DNA from: Hydra vulgaris | Lineage: Eukaryota > Cnidaria > Hydrozoa > Anthoathecata > Hydridae | Length of the DNA: 64,000 nt | Assembly (NCBI RefSeq): GCF_038396675.1 | Contig: NC_088931.1 | Location: forward strand, 43,001,001 to 43,065,000 | Reading direction: 5' to 3' | Part shown: piece after piece, positions 1 to 11,927 of the stretch | Position numbering within the stretch: the stretch's first letter is position 1 | Layout of the letters: the number at the start of each line of letters is the position of its first letter | Notes under the pieces: model-generated | What the model was told of the DNA's origin: nothing | The model's database searches: none | The model's input: the letters and a program-made list of their open reading frames with translations, nothing else | Position numbers and translations under genes: made by a program

Positions 1-166
1 TTCCATTATAAGGCAAAAAATTATATGAAAATATAAAGGGCTCACAATAGTTGTACTATTTGTATACAACAATGAAATGTAGTAACTATTTCAGAATATA
101 TTGATTGATTGGTTTACCATTTAATTATCTTTTTAAAAGTTAATGTTTGCATTTTTCTATGTTTAA

Positions 167-1795
167 TTAACCCCTTTACCAAGGTGACCATAATATTACC
201 CATTAACCAAATTTTACCACAATGTGGCAACTGTAATATTACATTTCCAACTGTCATCAACATCCAGTCACTGTTGTGCACATATTAATGTTGTTTTACT
301 TTTTTTATTTGAATGAAAAGAGCACATTGCATTGAAAATTTATTAATGTTTTTTTTTAAAGTGTTTTTCTTTTTAATTTTGGCTTGAATAGTTTGAATAG
401 AAGATATATATATATATATAAAGAAAACTTTAAAAAAATTTAGCGGTTCAGAAGATGGAAGTGACATTTTACTTAATATTTTAGATTTTGATAGTTCTAA
501 TGACAATTCCTGCTTTTGTACCAGAGGCTAGTACAAAAGTAGGAATTGGCAATGCATTGGACTACTAATTCTATGTTGGCCACACCTTATATGCGATGTA
601 TAATGTCCATAGATTGATTCTTCCTTCTTATGAGATGTTTGCATTTTGTTTTTCAACACGACTTTCCCAGTAGCTGAGTCTAAAGCAGAGAAGTCTTTCA
701 ATAAGATCAAAACTGTTTTTGAAGCATTAGTTTCCAGATTAATAGTGTATGCACTTGAACAGAATATAGTGATCAATGAGTTCCTGATGTTCTGAAAGGG
801 AAGATTAGCAATGAAAAAATATATACCACTGAATCGAGCTCAATTATGTCTGAAATCATACCTGCTCTGTGAATTAGGTAGAGCCTATATCTGAAAAAAA
901 TTCACTCATATTGGACCTGCATTACAATTGCAACTATCCAAGATAATCTGAAGACTTCAAGAACCATCTTGACATTACTGCACGATCTTCTTGGGAAGGA
1001 TTATACATTGTTCATGGATAACTTTTACACATCTTTGCCACTGTTCAGAGAACTTATAAAAAACCAAGCTGATGCAGTTGTGACTATTTGTTTGAACCAA
1101 AAACATCTACCTATGGATTTGAAAAACAAAACACCTTTGTGGTAAAACGATTTTATGGTTCTGTAGAAAATCAATGTCTTTGAAATGACACTACAAAAAA
1201 GATGTTACAATGATGTCAGCTTATCACACTGCTGCAGTTCAAGATGTTGTTAGTCATCCCAGCACTAAAAAATGGGTGGTCATTGAGCACCTGATTTAGT
1301 AATGTGCCAGAGCAACATGTTCATAATGGCTGCCCAACATTTTTTAAATGTGATCCTTTGTGAATTACTGCCAGACACTTTCCAAGTTATGTACCAGCCA
1401 CAGAGAAGAAAGTAAATGCTTAACAAGTTTGTGCTGTTTGTTCTGCACATAAAATTTGCAAAATTGTATGAATTTGGGGTGCTAACTGTAAAGTTGGTTT
1501 GTGTGCAGCACCTTGCTTCCAAATATACCACACTACATAACAGTTCTGATGTAAAAATATAAAACTGAACTATGACTCTTTCTTTGCCTAAAAAACTTAT
1601 TTTTTGTTCATATTATGATAAAAATAATTTTAAAAAATGTAATAGAAAAAAAAAAAATTTAATTCTATTTTTGTCTGTAAACTTATTTTTAAATCATAAT
1701 ATGTTACTTAAATAAAAAAGTTATAAAAAATGTATTAAAAAAATCTTTACAATGAGCGAAAGTTAAGAAAAAAAAATCCGCAGGAAAGGGGTTAA
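167..1795 (+). mobile_element. piggyBac DNA transposon relic, bounded by TTAA
   Basis: TTAA at 167-170 is followed by CCCCTTTACC. At the other end GGAAAGGGG precedes TTAA at 1792-1795. Read inward, the two ends share CCCCTTT plus scattered further matches. TTAA target duplication is the hallmark of the piggyBac superfamily, and the interior encodes a decayed piggyBac transposase on the plus strand. The element is about 1.6 kb between the TTAA sites, shorter than most autonomous copies, so internal deletion is likely. Confidence 0.85.
438..1540 (+). pseudogene. piggyBac (PGBD-like) transposase pseudogene
   Basis: No continuous ORF survives, but piggyBac blocks appear in order when frames are switched. 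First comes an acidic serine-rich N-terminus (about 438-520), then a block ending in FFLLMRCLHF (about 545-640). The KGRLAMKKYIP block follows (about 790-830), then a catalytic-region block with MDNFYTSLPLFRELIKN (about 1010-1065). Last is a C-terminal cysteine-rich zinc-binding tail with CAVCSAHK, LCAAPCF and a terminal YHT (about 1430-1535). The order, the FMDNFYTS aspartate block and the final CF..YHT are typical of piggyBac transposases. Several stops and frameshifts interrupt it, so it cannot encode an active enzyme. Minus-strand ORFs over the same bases are shadows. Confidence 0.85.
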
Positions 1796-3849
1796 CTGAA
1801 TTTTGAACAATAACATTTCTATTTATTACGTCTTTAGTAATTACTTTTATTATAAATAATCTAAACTCAAGTTTAACAAGCTTAACCAAAGTTGTAAGAA
1901 ACAAACAAAGGTTTCTTTAAACAGACAGAATAATACAACTAGATAACATACCTAGTATTGCAACGATGCAACAAAAAAAATTTGACACTATATAAAATAT
2001 GTATATATAAAATATAAAAATACAAAATTTTCATTAACTTTACTCTCTTGTATCTTGTAAGCAAGCACCCTGAATTTTGTAAGCAATCACCCTGAGGTTT
2101 GTAAGCAAGCACCCTGAGGTTTTTCCACAAATTAATCTGACTCAACATCTTTGTAACCATTTATAAAAAGTAATCTTTTTGTGGCTTTATTTGAATATTA
2201 TTCATGTCTTGAGATCACTATTGATAAAAGAACTTTCTGTAGGAAATTTTATTTTTCAAACAAAGTATTTGAGGCATTTCAAGATTATTCTACTATTCCA
2301 AGATTTTAAGTCCATAAAATATCAAAGTGTAAAATCTTAGAATAAACTGTCCTATGACTTAAAAGCTCTCCAATCATTTTGTTTTTAAAAGCAACTTATT
2401 CTACTTTTTTTATTATATTATTATTGTTATTTTTATTATTATTGTTACTATTGCTACTTCCTCTCTTATCATTAATTTCGTTTCGACTGTTATTGATTAC
2501 TATTATGTTATTTATGTTATTGTTATTAACTCCAGCAAGATTTTTACTTAATATTGGTGCATGTACTATTTGTAAAATATCCATGATGTGTAATAACTAG
2601 TTCATAAATATATTAATTGACTGATTGAGGATTAGGATTCTTTACTGGAAACAAACATCTAATTTGTAAGAAACTTTCCATACGGATTATAAGAATGAGG
2701 AATTTAATGGAATGTTGGCTTCATTAATATTTATACATATTTGTTTTGTTTTAAGCATTTATAAACTTTGAGGGTATTTTATTAAAGAAACAAAACTTTT
2801 TTGTAATATAACCCTAAACTTTATTTTCTAAAACCAATTAAACAAGTAAAAACTTCTTAGTCTGTAAAACTGATTATTTTGGTCAAACATGAAAGATTAA
2901 AAAAATAATAATTATGGGATTTAATTGTTTATATTTTTTGGATCACTTTTGAAATTTATCAAAAATTCAAATTTGTAAAACGGTTAAAAAGCTATTGTAG
3001 CATTTTACTGACTGGTCTATAAATTATGCAGTTATCTCAAAATATAATGGAATCTACGGTATACTTTATGCATATGGTATGGTATAAATTGGAATCCATG
3101 ATTACTCTATGCAAATAAGCATTTATATGCAAATTATAGCATTTAATTTTTTTATAATTTTTTGATTACTAATGAAAATTTCAAGCCAAATATAATAGTG
3201 GTTCAAAAGATATTCAAAAGTCAATATGACCCAAAAATACTTTCTTATTCGCTACCATAACATATCCAACTTTTACTGCAAAAGTACTATGAATTTTGTC
3301 AAAATATTATAATTTTTCCAGTACAAAAAATTTAATAACTTTTGGATCCACTTAACTTTTCTAAAATCTAAATTATTCCTCATTTTTTAAATTTTTTTAA
3401 GTTCTATACAAAATGTTAACAGTATGTAAATATGTGAAGAAAAAAATTCCTGTGTAACTGGTAACGTACCTCTTTTGACAAAAAAACAAAATCATCTTCT
3501 TCGTCACTAGTACAATTACCATCTTTCATTTTATCTTAAAGAATAAATATAATTATAAAAAAATTACAATTCTATACAAATAAACTAATTACCTTATACA
3601 TCTCTGTATTATTGTTGTTACAATATTATTGAGAATAACTATTACCATGTTTTTTTTTTAATTTCCTTTTAAATTATCAATTCAAAAATAATTCTATGAA
3701 TTTTAACATTAGCAACAATAATTAGTTCATTTATCAACTCTTTTTATCAATCTAACTTAGGCAAATATAGGTTTTAGAAACTGAACTGTTTATAATTATT
3801 GTCAAAAATCATTTTTTTTAAGACAAAAATTTGGTAAAAGATTACTACA
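1796..3849. other. A+T-rich intergenic stretch, no gene seen
   Basis: No ORF here has recognisable protein character. The stretch holds a short minisatellite (2055-2121) and a TTATTA-rich low-complexity run (about 2400-2470). The plus-strand ORF over that run is leucine-rich only because it translates the simple repeat. Confidence 0.6.
2055..2121. repeat. Three-copy 22-23 bp minisatellite
   Basis: TGTAAGCAAGCACCCTGA recurs three times at 22-23 bp spacing with single-base differences (one copy has AATC for AAGC). Confidence 0.8.
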
Positions 3850-5150
3850 GGGGCTGTCCATAAATTATGTCAATAAAATAGAGGGAAGAGGGGGTCTGAA
3901 CTTTTTGAACATATGTTGACAGGGGGAGGGGGTCAAGACAAGTTTACGTCAAAAATGTAACTTTTTTTAATAAATTTAGTTACTTAAAAAAAGGAAAATT
4001 AGGCATGGTTTGCAGTCCTGTTACATACTCACTAAACCTTCAGTATTTTAATAAAGCTATTTATATTCCTACTTTTTAAAAATAGTGTTGTGCTTTAAAT
4101 AGACCCGAAATGTACAGAACCTAAGCAAACACAATATGTTTATTCATAACACTATTATTTTTAAAGTTGTTGTTGGTTAGTCTGCTATGCAAACAAAAAA
4201 GATTTATGTATATACTTCGTCTACACTATTACAATATTTAAACATTTATATCAGGGGTCGGCAACCTTGCCATTAATGCAGCTCTTTAGCTCCATGCACA
4301 AATATTAATATAATATTGAAATAAAAATTTGATAGATGATTTGAAAAGAAATTAAAATGAAGATGTTGGTAGCTATTTAAAAATTCTGTTTTTATAGTGC
4401 TACCAACATCTTTATTACAATATTATATTAATATATCGAAAGAACCACACGAAGCTTGCAAGCCGCAGGTTGCCAACCCCTGGTATAAACATTTAAATAA
4501 TATAATGTAGACCATGTACTCGCATAAACCTTTTTTGTTTGCACAGCAGACTAAAACTTTGTAAATTGCAACTTTTGGCTCTTCTGCCACAATAGGTTGC
4601 CAACCTCTGGTTTATACAATTTGTTAAATGCATTTTTTGTTATACTAAACTCTATTAGAAATAATTGTCTTTTACTGTGAAATTGAATTAGGTCTAAAGT
4701 TAAAGTGAAGAGGTCATAATTTAAACGTGTAAGGTGTATACATTTTTGTGAACCCTTTGATTTTTATTTTTTTGTTCGGAATAAGTTTTTGTAGTTATAA
4801 ACTGGAAATATGTTTTTAAATTAAAAGTTAAATAACTTATTTTCTATACCTTTTACTTTTATTCACTTTTTGTTCAAGGCAAACATTTATAATTTTAAAT
4901 GGTTCTCTAAATAGTTTACTTTTAATCTCTTTTTTGTTTTAGACGTAAATTAGTCTATTCAAAATATTGTTTTGTTTTTTCTTTCATTTACACTTTTTTT
5001 TTAATGAGAGGAGGGAAGAAATGGGGGAGGGTAATTGAATGTTGAAGTAAATTTTAAGGGGGGTCTCTGGAAGTTTGACAACTTGTTAACAAGGGAGGAG
5101 GAGAGGTAAAAACTGCCAGAAAATTGTTGACGTAATTAATGGACAGCCCC
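3850..5150. mobile_element. Long-inverted-repeat MITE, GGGGCTGTCC termini
   Basis: The left end GGGGCTGTCCATAAATTA (3850 on) and the reverse complement of the right end (up to 5150) match over 23 bp with two mismatches. ACA lies on both sides (3847-3849 and 5151-5153), a possible 3-bp target duplication. Inside, about 4170-4250 is an imperfect inverted copy of about 4485-4560, giving a foldback structure. A separate hAT-type MITE sits at its axis. There is no coding capacity, so the element is non-autonomous. The 3-bp duplication hints at a Harbinger-like mobiliser, but the superfamily is not established. Another partial copy is at 11588-11927. Confidence 0.8.
4252..4482. mobile_element. hAT-type MITE nested in the foldback element
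   Basis: It starts CAGGGGTCGGCAACC and ends GGTTGCCAACCCCTG, a 15-bp terminal inverted repeat with one mismatch. Inside is a second palindrome (GATGTTGGTAGC with GCTACCAACATC). CAGGGGTCGGCAACC termini are typical of hAT MITEs. No clean 8-bp duplication is visible because the flanks are themselves inverted repeats. A further GGTTGCCAACCTCTGG end fragment is at 4594-4609. Confidence 0.8.
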
Positions 5151-5830
5151 ACATCTGTCCAACAAAAACTGTGGTATAGTCCAAGACCATCTGTACACTT
5201 TTGTCCAAGATCATCTGTATTTTTCTTTTACTCTAATAACATCTGTTCAATATCATCTGAAAACTCAATGACCCCTATCAACATCTTTAGAAAGATGTAA
5301 CTACATCTGGTAATTTTTCTCCAAGTTCAATAACATCAGGAAGAATTTTCTCCAGATGTTGTTACATCTGAAAAAATTTCTATATGTAATAATAGCTGGT
5401 TAAAATAATGCATTATTAATTAATATTTTTTTCCAGATGTAATAACAACTGAAAAAAATCCTATATGTAACTACACCTGGTTAAAATAATGCATTATTAG
5501 TTAAAATTTTAATCCAGATGTAATTACATCTGGAAAAAGTCATATATGTAACTACATCTGGTTAAATTAATGCAACTTAAAAATAACTTATTCTTAAAAT
5601 CCAATGATATAGTTCTGCGCAACTATGCTATTACACTTTGATAATTTAAAAGATGTAACTACATCTGTAGTATTCATTTAATTTTTGCATAGATGTTATT
5701 AGACACCAATGAAATTTCAGATGTTGTTGGATAGATGTTATTAGACACCAATGAAATTTCAGATGTTGTTTGACAAATGTTATTATACCTTATTGCATTT
5801 ACAGATTTTGTTGGACAGATGTTATTAGTG
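5151..5830. repeat. ACATCTG/CAGATGT palindrome-rich repeat field
   Basis: About twenty copies or near-copies of ACATCTG or its complement occur here, several fused as palindromes of the type CCAGATGTAATTACATCTGG. Two tandem substructures are visible: about 66-bp units (about 5360-5575) and about 42-bp units (about 5690-5825). The ends ACATCTGTCCAACA and TGTTGGACAGATGT are inverted copies, so the field may be one non-autonomous transposon. No ORF. Confidence 0.7.
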
Positions 5831-5839
5831 CGATAGTCT

Positions 5840-5910
5840 TTGTTTTATTATACTCCACTTTATTTTTCCCATTGTATATTTATTATATTGGGCCTTGAGC
5901 CTGTCAATAA

Positions 5911-5943
<33 letters not shown>

Positions 5944-5944
5944 A
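5840..5944 (+). mobile_element. LINE 3' end with (GATT)n tail
   Basis: The sequence GGGCCTTGAGCCTGTCAATA is followed by an ATTTT(GATT)n tail. A short 3'UTR ending in a tetranucleotide array is typical of 5'-truncated CR1/L2-group LINE insertions. No coding sequence is attached. Confidence 0.6.
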
Positions 5945-6523
5945 GACATGGCAAAAACTAATGTTGTAACCTTGACCCAAAAATTTTATTATAAAAGATT
6001 ATAAATTTACTATAAAATCGAAAAAAATAATATTGCAAAGTGTGCCTCTGCTCTCTACGAATTAGTTTTAGGTGAAAACAAAAGAGAATGATATTTGATA
6101 CTTCATGCTCATGATTTTGTCTCCTTACCTAAGTGGAAGGTGCAAGTTTCCATATCACAAAGTTAGGTGGCGACTCAAAGTCCGCAAATTGTCAACAGAC
6201 ACGAAGGATTGAACTTTTTTTTTTTTACGGTTCTTTAAATTTCATTTTAAAAGAGCAATTCATTAAGATGCACAATGGGGCCAGAGGTGAGCAACGAATT
6301 TCTTTATTGGAGTGATTTCTTTTTGAAAATGTAATCTAGAGATCTCCAGTACTCTTAAACTAATATAATTTTTTCCCTAATATGACTATTGAGCTCAGTA
6401 TATCAGTTTTACCGCGAAAATGGCAATATTTTACCTTTCAAATACTGGTAAAAATGAAAAAATCATATAAAAAAAGAAATATGAGGTCAGTAAGACAATT
6501 TTACAATATTTTAATTTTGTAAA

Positions 6524-6599
6524 GGTATTTATTAGTCCAAAGACTTTCAATTTCAATATTTATATATTGAAATTGAAAGTCTTTGAACTAATAAATGCC
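6524..6599. repeat. Near-perfect 36-bp inverted repeat, 4-nt loop
   Basis: The arms 6524-6559 and 6564-6599 are reverse complements with about two mismatches around the loop TTAT. No transposon-like termini flank it. Confidence 0.9.
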
Positions 6600-6702
6600 A
6601 TTAATAAGAAGATAGTCGGGTAGCCCCGGACACTTGATGCACAGCTTATACTAAAGAAGCTATGTGACTTTTAATACTATAATAACATTATTTTAGTGAA
6701 AA

Positions 6703-6735
6703 TATGATTTCAAATATAAAATATTTGAAATCATA
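6703..6735. repeat. Perfect 15-bp inverted repeat, 3-nt loop
   Basis: TATGATTTCAAATAT (6703-6717) and ATATTTGAAATCATA (6721-6735) flank AAA. Confidence 0.9.
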
Positions 6736-7288
6736 ATATGCCAAAGCAATTGACTGGGAGTGCAAGATATAGTTTAATACCTCCAGAAGAGCGATGTATC
6801 ATCATATTAAAATACCTAATTTATATGTAAACTAATAATTTTTTATTGATTAAAGATTTTTATTCACAATATTTATTGAAAAAAATTCGTTTAAAACTTT
6901 AATTCACAGGTTTTAAAACTAGTATTTGTAAATGAGGTACGATCGAGTGGTATTACTAATTAAAAATGAATAACTTTTTTTATACAAATATTAATACATT
7001 TAATATAATACACAAACCTATAATATTAATTTATTTAATTCCAATAAAAAGACATTTTATGTTTTGTATATTATTAAGGTATACAATAGTTATTTTTTTG
7101 TTTCTAATTTGATAGATGAATGTTTAATTTTGGTATTAGTTTTATTTAAACAAATTTATAGAAATTTTTGTCGTTTCTTTACTTAGAAATGCTGTAATGA
7201 AATTTTAGACAAAAGCTCCGTTAAGCTTAACGGAGAGACGTGAATACGGCTGCAGCTCAAAAAAGAAAGAAAAAAATGTAAAAAAAAT

Positions 7289-8032
7289 TTGTTAAAAATT
7301 GCTATTACTTTATCCGAAATAAAAGATATGTTCATTCAGCACAAAAAAGAAATACGGACATTATTTAAAGAACAAGAAAAAGTATTCGTGGACTTAATTA
7401 GCGATAACTTAAAAATAATCAATACACGCCTTGATGATATTGAAACAAAAACATTGGATTGCACTAAAAGAATACACTTGCTAAAAAATTATATAAAAGA
7501 CTTAAAAGAAAGCTTAAATTTTCATGAACATTTAATCGACCAAAAGGTGAAAGCTGCTAATGTTTCTAAAGAATTTGAAAGCCCATATAATATCACAATT
7601 TTAAACGAAAATTGTAGAATATCCTAAGATAGGTCGAGGCGTAATAACTTAAGGATAGACGGAATTCCTGAAAATATCAATGAAACTTGGGATGAAACTG
7701 AACAAAAGGTTCAGAATATATTATGTGTAAATTTAGGAGTAAAAGGAGACAAAATTGAAAGAGCGCATCGAGTTGGATTTAAAAAAGAAGCCCAATCCGA
7801 AACCATTATATTGAAGTTGTTAAGGTTTAAAGATAAATCAAACATTCTAAAAGAAACAAGAAAGCTCAAAGGTCTGAATACTTACGTGAATGAAGATTTC
7901 TCTCAAGAGACGGCAAGAATACGAAGGAAGTTATTTTCTGAAGCGAAAGTAAGAAAATTAAATGGAGAAAATGTAATCGTCATGTATGACAAACTTATTA
8001 TTTTAAAAAATGTTTATAATAATTCAAAATGA
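7289..8032 (+). pseudogene. LINE ORF1 protein, coiled coil plus RRM-like domain
   Basis: One frame runs from 7289 to the stop at 8030-8032, broken only by a TAA at 7625-7627. The first part (to about 7560) is lysine- and glutamate-rich with heptad-like leucine and isoleucine spacing, a likely trimerising coiled coil. After the stop come NNLRIDGIPENINETWDETE, KIERAHRVG and a basic tail, the pattern of L1-like ORF1 nucleic-acid-binding domains. ORF1 proteins bind the element RNA as a chaperone. There is no good ATG (a TTG at 7289; the nearby ATG is followed at once by TAA), so the true start is lost or upstream. ORF2 follows after about 50 bp. Confidence 0.8.
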
Positions 8033-8082
8033 TATAGCTAGAAATCTAATCATTTTTAATCTTAATTTTAAATATTAAATTA

Positions 8083-11000
8083 ATGAAAATGGCTAACAAA
8101 TCAAACATAACAAATCTTTTAGAAATTTTTAATAAACAAAACACACTTCTTTTGAATAATGATAATAATCCAGATGTAAACTTTTTTGAGGACATTATAA
8201 TCAACTCTAACTATTTTGATATTGAAGAAGTATCTAACCTCATGAATGCGTCACAAATATTATTTTCAACTCTAACTTTAAACATTCGTAGTATGAATAA
8301 AAACTTTGAAAGCTTTAAATCAATGCTCAAAAATATAAACTCTGAGTTTACGGTAATATGCTTAATAGAAACATGGTGCAGAAATGAAAAAATAAATTTT
8401 CAAACCCAGGTTATAAGGCAATCCACAAAACTCGAGGTGGTGGCATTGGTGGTGGTGTATGCATTTTTGTTCATGATTCAATCCATTTTCAGAAAATAGA
8501 AATTTTAAATATTCAAAACGCGGACTTTGAATTTCTAACTATCGAATTATTAAACCACAATAATAAAAAAAAAACATTTTAATAACTGCTTTGTATAGAC
8601 CGCCATGTGGAAATAAGAAATCTTTTTTAAAACACTTAAAATGCTACTTAAAAAAGTAAAACACAAACAAATTTACATCACGGGAGATTATAACCTAAAT
8701 CTTCTTAATGTTAAAACTGATAGCGATGTAAAACGTTTCTCAAACACTCTATTTCAGTACAACATTATTCCTTTAATTAACAAACCTACTCGCGTAACTC
8801 TTCAAACCGAATCTCTCATTGATATTATTTTCACTAACAACTTTACAACATGCAACATTCAAAGCGGAATCATAAAAAGCGATATAAGCAACCACTTTCC
8901 AAGCTTTTTCATTTCGAATTTTTTTAAAAAAGGAAAAAAAAGCAATGTACAAAGGGAAGTAAAAAGGCAGATTAATGAAATTAATATTGAGGCGTTTAGA
9001 AATTATTTACTCAAAGTAAACTGGAAACAACTCAATAATTGCAAGGATGCTAATATAGCTTATAATTGTTTTTTACAATGAGTTTATTAAGGCTTACAAT
9101 AAAGCGTTTCCGATGAAGGAAATAAAAATTAGGCTTAAAAGCCTGCAAAGTCCCTGGATTACAAAAGGGCTTATTAAATCTTCAAAGAAAAAACAAAGAC
9201 TATATGAAAAATTCTTAAAAAATAAAACTTATCAAAACGAAAAAATATATGAAATTTACAAAAACCTGTTTGAAAACCTGAAAAAGAAAAAGCTAAAAAA
9301 AATTCTTTCTCAAAATCACTACAAAATAATATTGGTAATAACAAAAAGACTTGGGATATAATAAAGGAAGTGATAGGAAAAAATAAACAAGATCATGGAA
9401 ATACTTTACCAAAATATGTATACACTGAAGATGAAAGAACAGTAATTAATGAGCAAAAAGTTATTGCAGAGAGTTTTAACAATTTTTTTATAAACGTCGG
9501 TCAAAACCTAGCAAATAAAATATCTCTCGGAAATAAAAATTTTAAATCATATATTAAAGAAGAGGACTGTGTGATGGATGAGCTTGAAGTATCTCCTGAT
9601 GAACTTTGGTTTGCTTTTAATATGTAAAAACCAAACAAAAGCTCAGGTCTTGATGACATAAGCCAAAGGGTTGTTAAAGAAGTTTTTGATATTATTGAAA
9701 ACCCCTTACTAATTAAATTTTAATCTTTCATTTAATAATGGAATTTTTCCTGACCTTTAAAAACTAGCAAGAGTAGTTCCAATTTTTAAAGACGGTGATA
9801 TTTCTAAAACATCAAAAGACCTATGTCAATACTTCCATGTTTTTCTAAAATTCAAGAGAGAATAATGCATAATAGGCTATACAATTATTTTATAAAACAT
9901 AAATTGCTTAATAATAATCAGTACAGATTTAGAAAAGGGCACTCGACAGAACATGTAATAATTAAATTAGTTAAAGAAATTTTAAACGGATTTGAAAACA
10001 ACCAATATACTCTTGGAGTTTTTATTAACCTCTCAAAGGCCTTCGATACTGTGGACCATAATATTCTTCTTTACAAACTTAAAAATTATGGAGTCAAAAA
10101 TAATAATTATAAATGGTTTTTTTCCTATCTTAATAATTGCAAACAATGTGTATCTTATGACAAAACCTGTACTAAACTAGAAAACATTTGTTGCAGAGTT
10201 CCCCAGGGATATATTCTAAGGCCTTTATTATTTATTATCTATATAAACGATATTTACTTATCTTCTAGTGTATTAAATTTCAATCTTTTTGCTAACGACA
10301 CTCAGGTTTTTATACCCACTCAAACATAGAGTCAATCTTTATCACTACGAATCGTGAGCTTGACAACCTCAATGAATGGTTAAAAGCCAACAAACTATCT
10401 CTAAATAAAACTAAAAGCAAATATATTCTTTTTTCTAAATCCTTCAAATCTGAAACTTTGCCCTAAAACTCCATAATATTTCAATAGAAAAACTAATTTA
10501 CAACGGACAATATGCATTCAATTTTAAGGCGTTTTACTTGACGAACAAATAAGTTGGAAAGACCACATTAATTTATTAGAAAATAAAATTTCAAAGAGTA
10601 TTAGAATTATGTACAAGACAAGACATATGTTGGATACAAACTGCTTAAAACTTATCTACTTTTCATTTATCCATAGCTATATCAGTTATTGTAATATTGC
10701 GTGGGCCAGCACTTATCCATCAAAATTGAAGCGTATCTTAAATAAACAAAAACAAGCAAGCCGTCTTATACTAAATACTAATAAATACACCAGTGCCAAT
10801 CCACGGCTTAGAAAACTTGGATTGCTTAATGTTTATCAGTTAAGTATTTACAGTATTCTTTTATTCATGTTTAGATTTAAATATCGTATGCTGCCAAATA
10901 TTTTTTACGACCTTTTTGTTATTATAAATCATAAATATTAAACAAAGCATTGATTGCATAACTATCAGGTACCAAAAACCTTATTAAAACAGTCTAATTT

Positions 11001-11110
11001 CTCAATAACATACTGAAGGCCACATTAGTGGAACTTATTGCTTCCAATTGAAAATAAAACTATAATTTCCCTCCTAACTTTCAAAGTTATTTTAAAAAAA
11101 CAGTTACTTG
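8083..11110 (+). pseudogene. LINE ORF2, APE endonuclease and reverse transcriptase
   Basis: Reading across frames gives an APE-type endonuclease (LTLNIRSMN at about 8274, IETWC, ITALYRPP, GDYNLN at about 8683, then SNHFPSFF where SDH is usual). A reverse transcriptase follows with KPNKSSGLDDIS, QYRFRKGHSTEH, INLSKAFDTVDH (about 10023) and VPQGYILRPLLFIIYINDI. The catalytic box is FANDT (about 10290), where active enzymes have a double aspartate. The C-terminal region has FIHSYISYCNIAWAS and a decayed HNYQ/WN block. Breaks occur near 8400, 8580, 9080, 9360, 9627, 9720-9815, 10329-10600 and 10941. The domain order fits the CR1/L2/Jockey assemblage; the exact clade needs a tree. Both catalytic centres are damaged. 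Confidence 0.88.
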
Positions 11111-11587
11111 ATTATGACATATCTCAAATTCTATTTTATTTTCAATATCTTCTTTTTTTAATTCTTAACTTTTCTTTCGTTTGCTAAAAAGCATTTTTAA
11201 AATGTATAAATAAATATCTTAACTTTTAATAAATTCTTAACTTTTCTTAACTTTTCTTAAATTCTTAACTTTTCTTTCGTTTGCAAAACACATTTTTTTT
11301 CGCTTAATTATCTAAATTTGTATTTATTTCCTTTTGTTTTTTAAACATATATATATTTTAATTTATGTAAAAATATTTCTTTTTTTATGTATAAAAAAAA
11401 TGTAAAGAGTTTATTTAAAAGTATTTATATTATTTTATTGATATTGTAAAATTTTATGATAGATTTATGATAAAACGGGGCTAGATGATAAGACTTTTGT
11501 CTTCTGCCTGCTCCGGTCATATCTTAACTCAAAATATTTTGTAAATAACTTATTATGAAAATGACGATATAAATTTAAAAAAAAAAA

Positions 11588-11927
11588 CTGTTTACTTATA
11601 TAAATCTTTATTTGTTTTCACAGTAGACCAACAAACATAAACTTTGAAAAAAGTAATAGTGTTACGAGTAAATATCTAGTGTTTGCGTATTTAGTTCCGT
11701 ATGTGTGTGGTATTTTTAAAGTACTTTTTTAAACACTGTTTGAAAAAAGCAGAAATATAGTAGGTGTCATTAAAATACTGAAGGTTGAGTGAGTGTGTAA
11801 CGCAAGACTACAAATCCTGCCTAGTTTTCCTTTTTTTTAAGTAACTAATGAAAAAAGTAACGTTGTTGACGTCAACTTTTCTTGACCTCCTCCCACTCCC
11901 CTTTGTCAAGTATCGCCAAAAACTTTT
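11588..11927 (-). mobile_element. Half copy of the GGGGCTGTCC foldback MITE
   Basis: The reverse complement of this segment aligns with about 3905-4185 of the element at 3850-5150. Shared landmarks include the GTTACTTAAAAAAA tract, the TTCAGTATTTTAATGA region and the CAGTAGACCAACAA region. The terminal GGGGCTGTCC is absent, so this is a fragment. It abuts a LINE tail on one side and a transposon gene fragment on the other. Confidence 0.75.

Larger units (their letters stand above)
5945..7199. other. Intergenic, two strong hairpins, no gene seen
   Basis: The only structures are two hairpins (6524-6599 and 6703-6735). A 60-codon ORF at 6133-6315 has no recognisable features. Confidence 0.5.
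7200..11587 (+). mobile_element. CR1/L2-group LINE, nearly full length, inactive
   Basis: This non-LTR retrotransposon keeps ORF1 (coiled coil plus RRM-like domain), ORF2 (endonuclease, reverse transcriptase, C-terminal region) and a 3'UTR of about 470 bp that ends in an A-rich tract near 11587. The 5' boundary is approximate. It is dead: ORF1 has an in-frame stop, ORF2 has several frameshifts and stops, and key catalytic residues are changed. The right boundary abuts a half-copy MITE. Confidence 0.88.

Noticed and set aside
2379-2600. Leucine-rich 73-codon ORF that could look like a membrane peptide
   Set aside because: It translates a TTATTA simple repeat. The opposite strand gives poly-Asn from the same bases.
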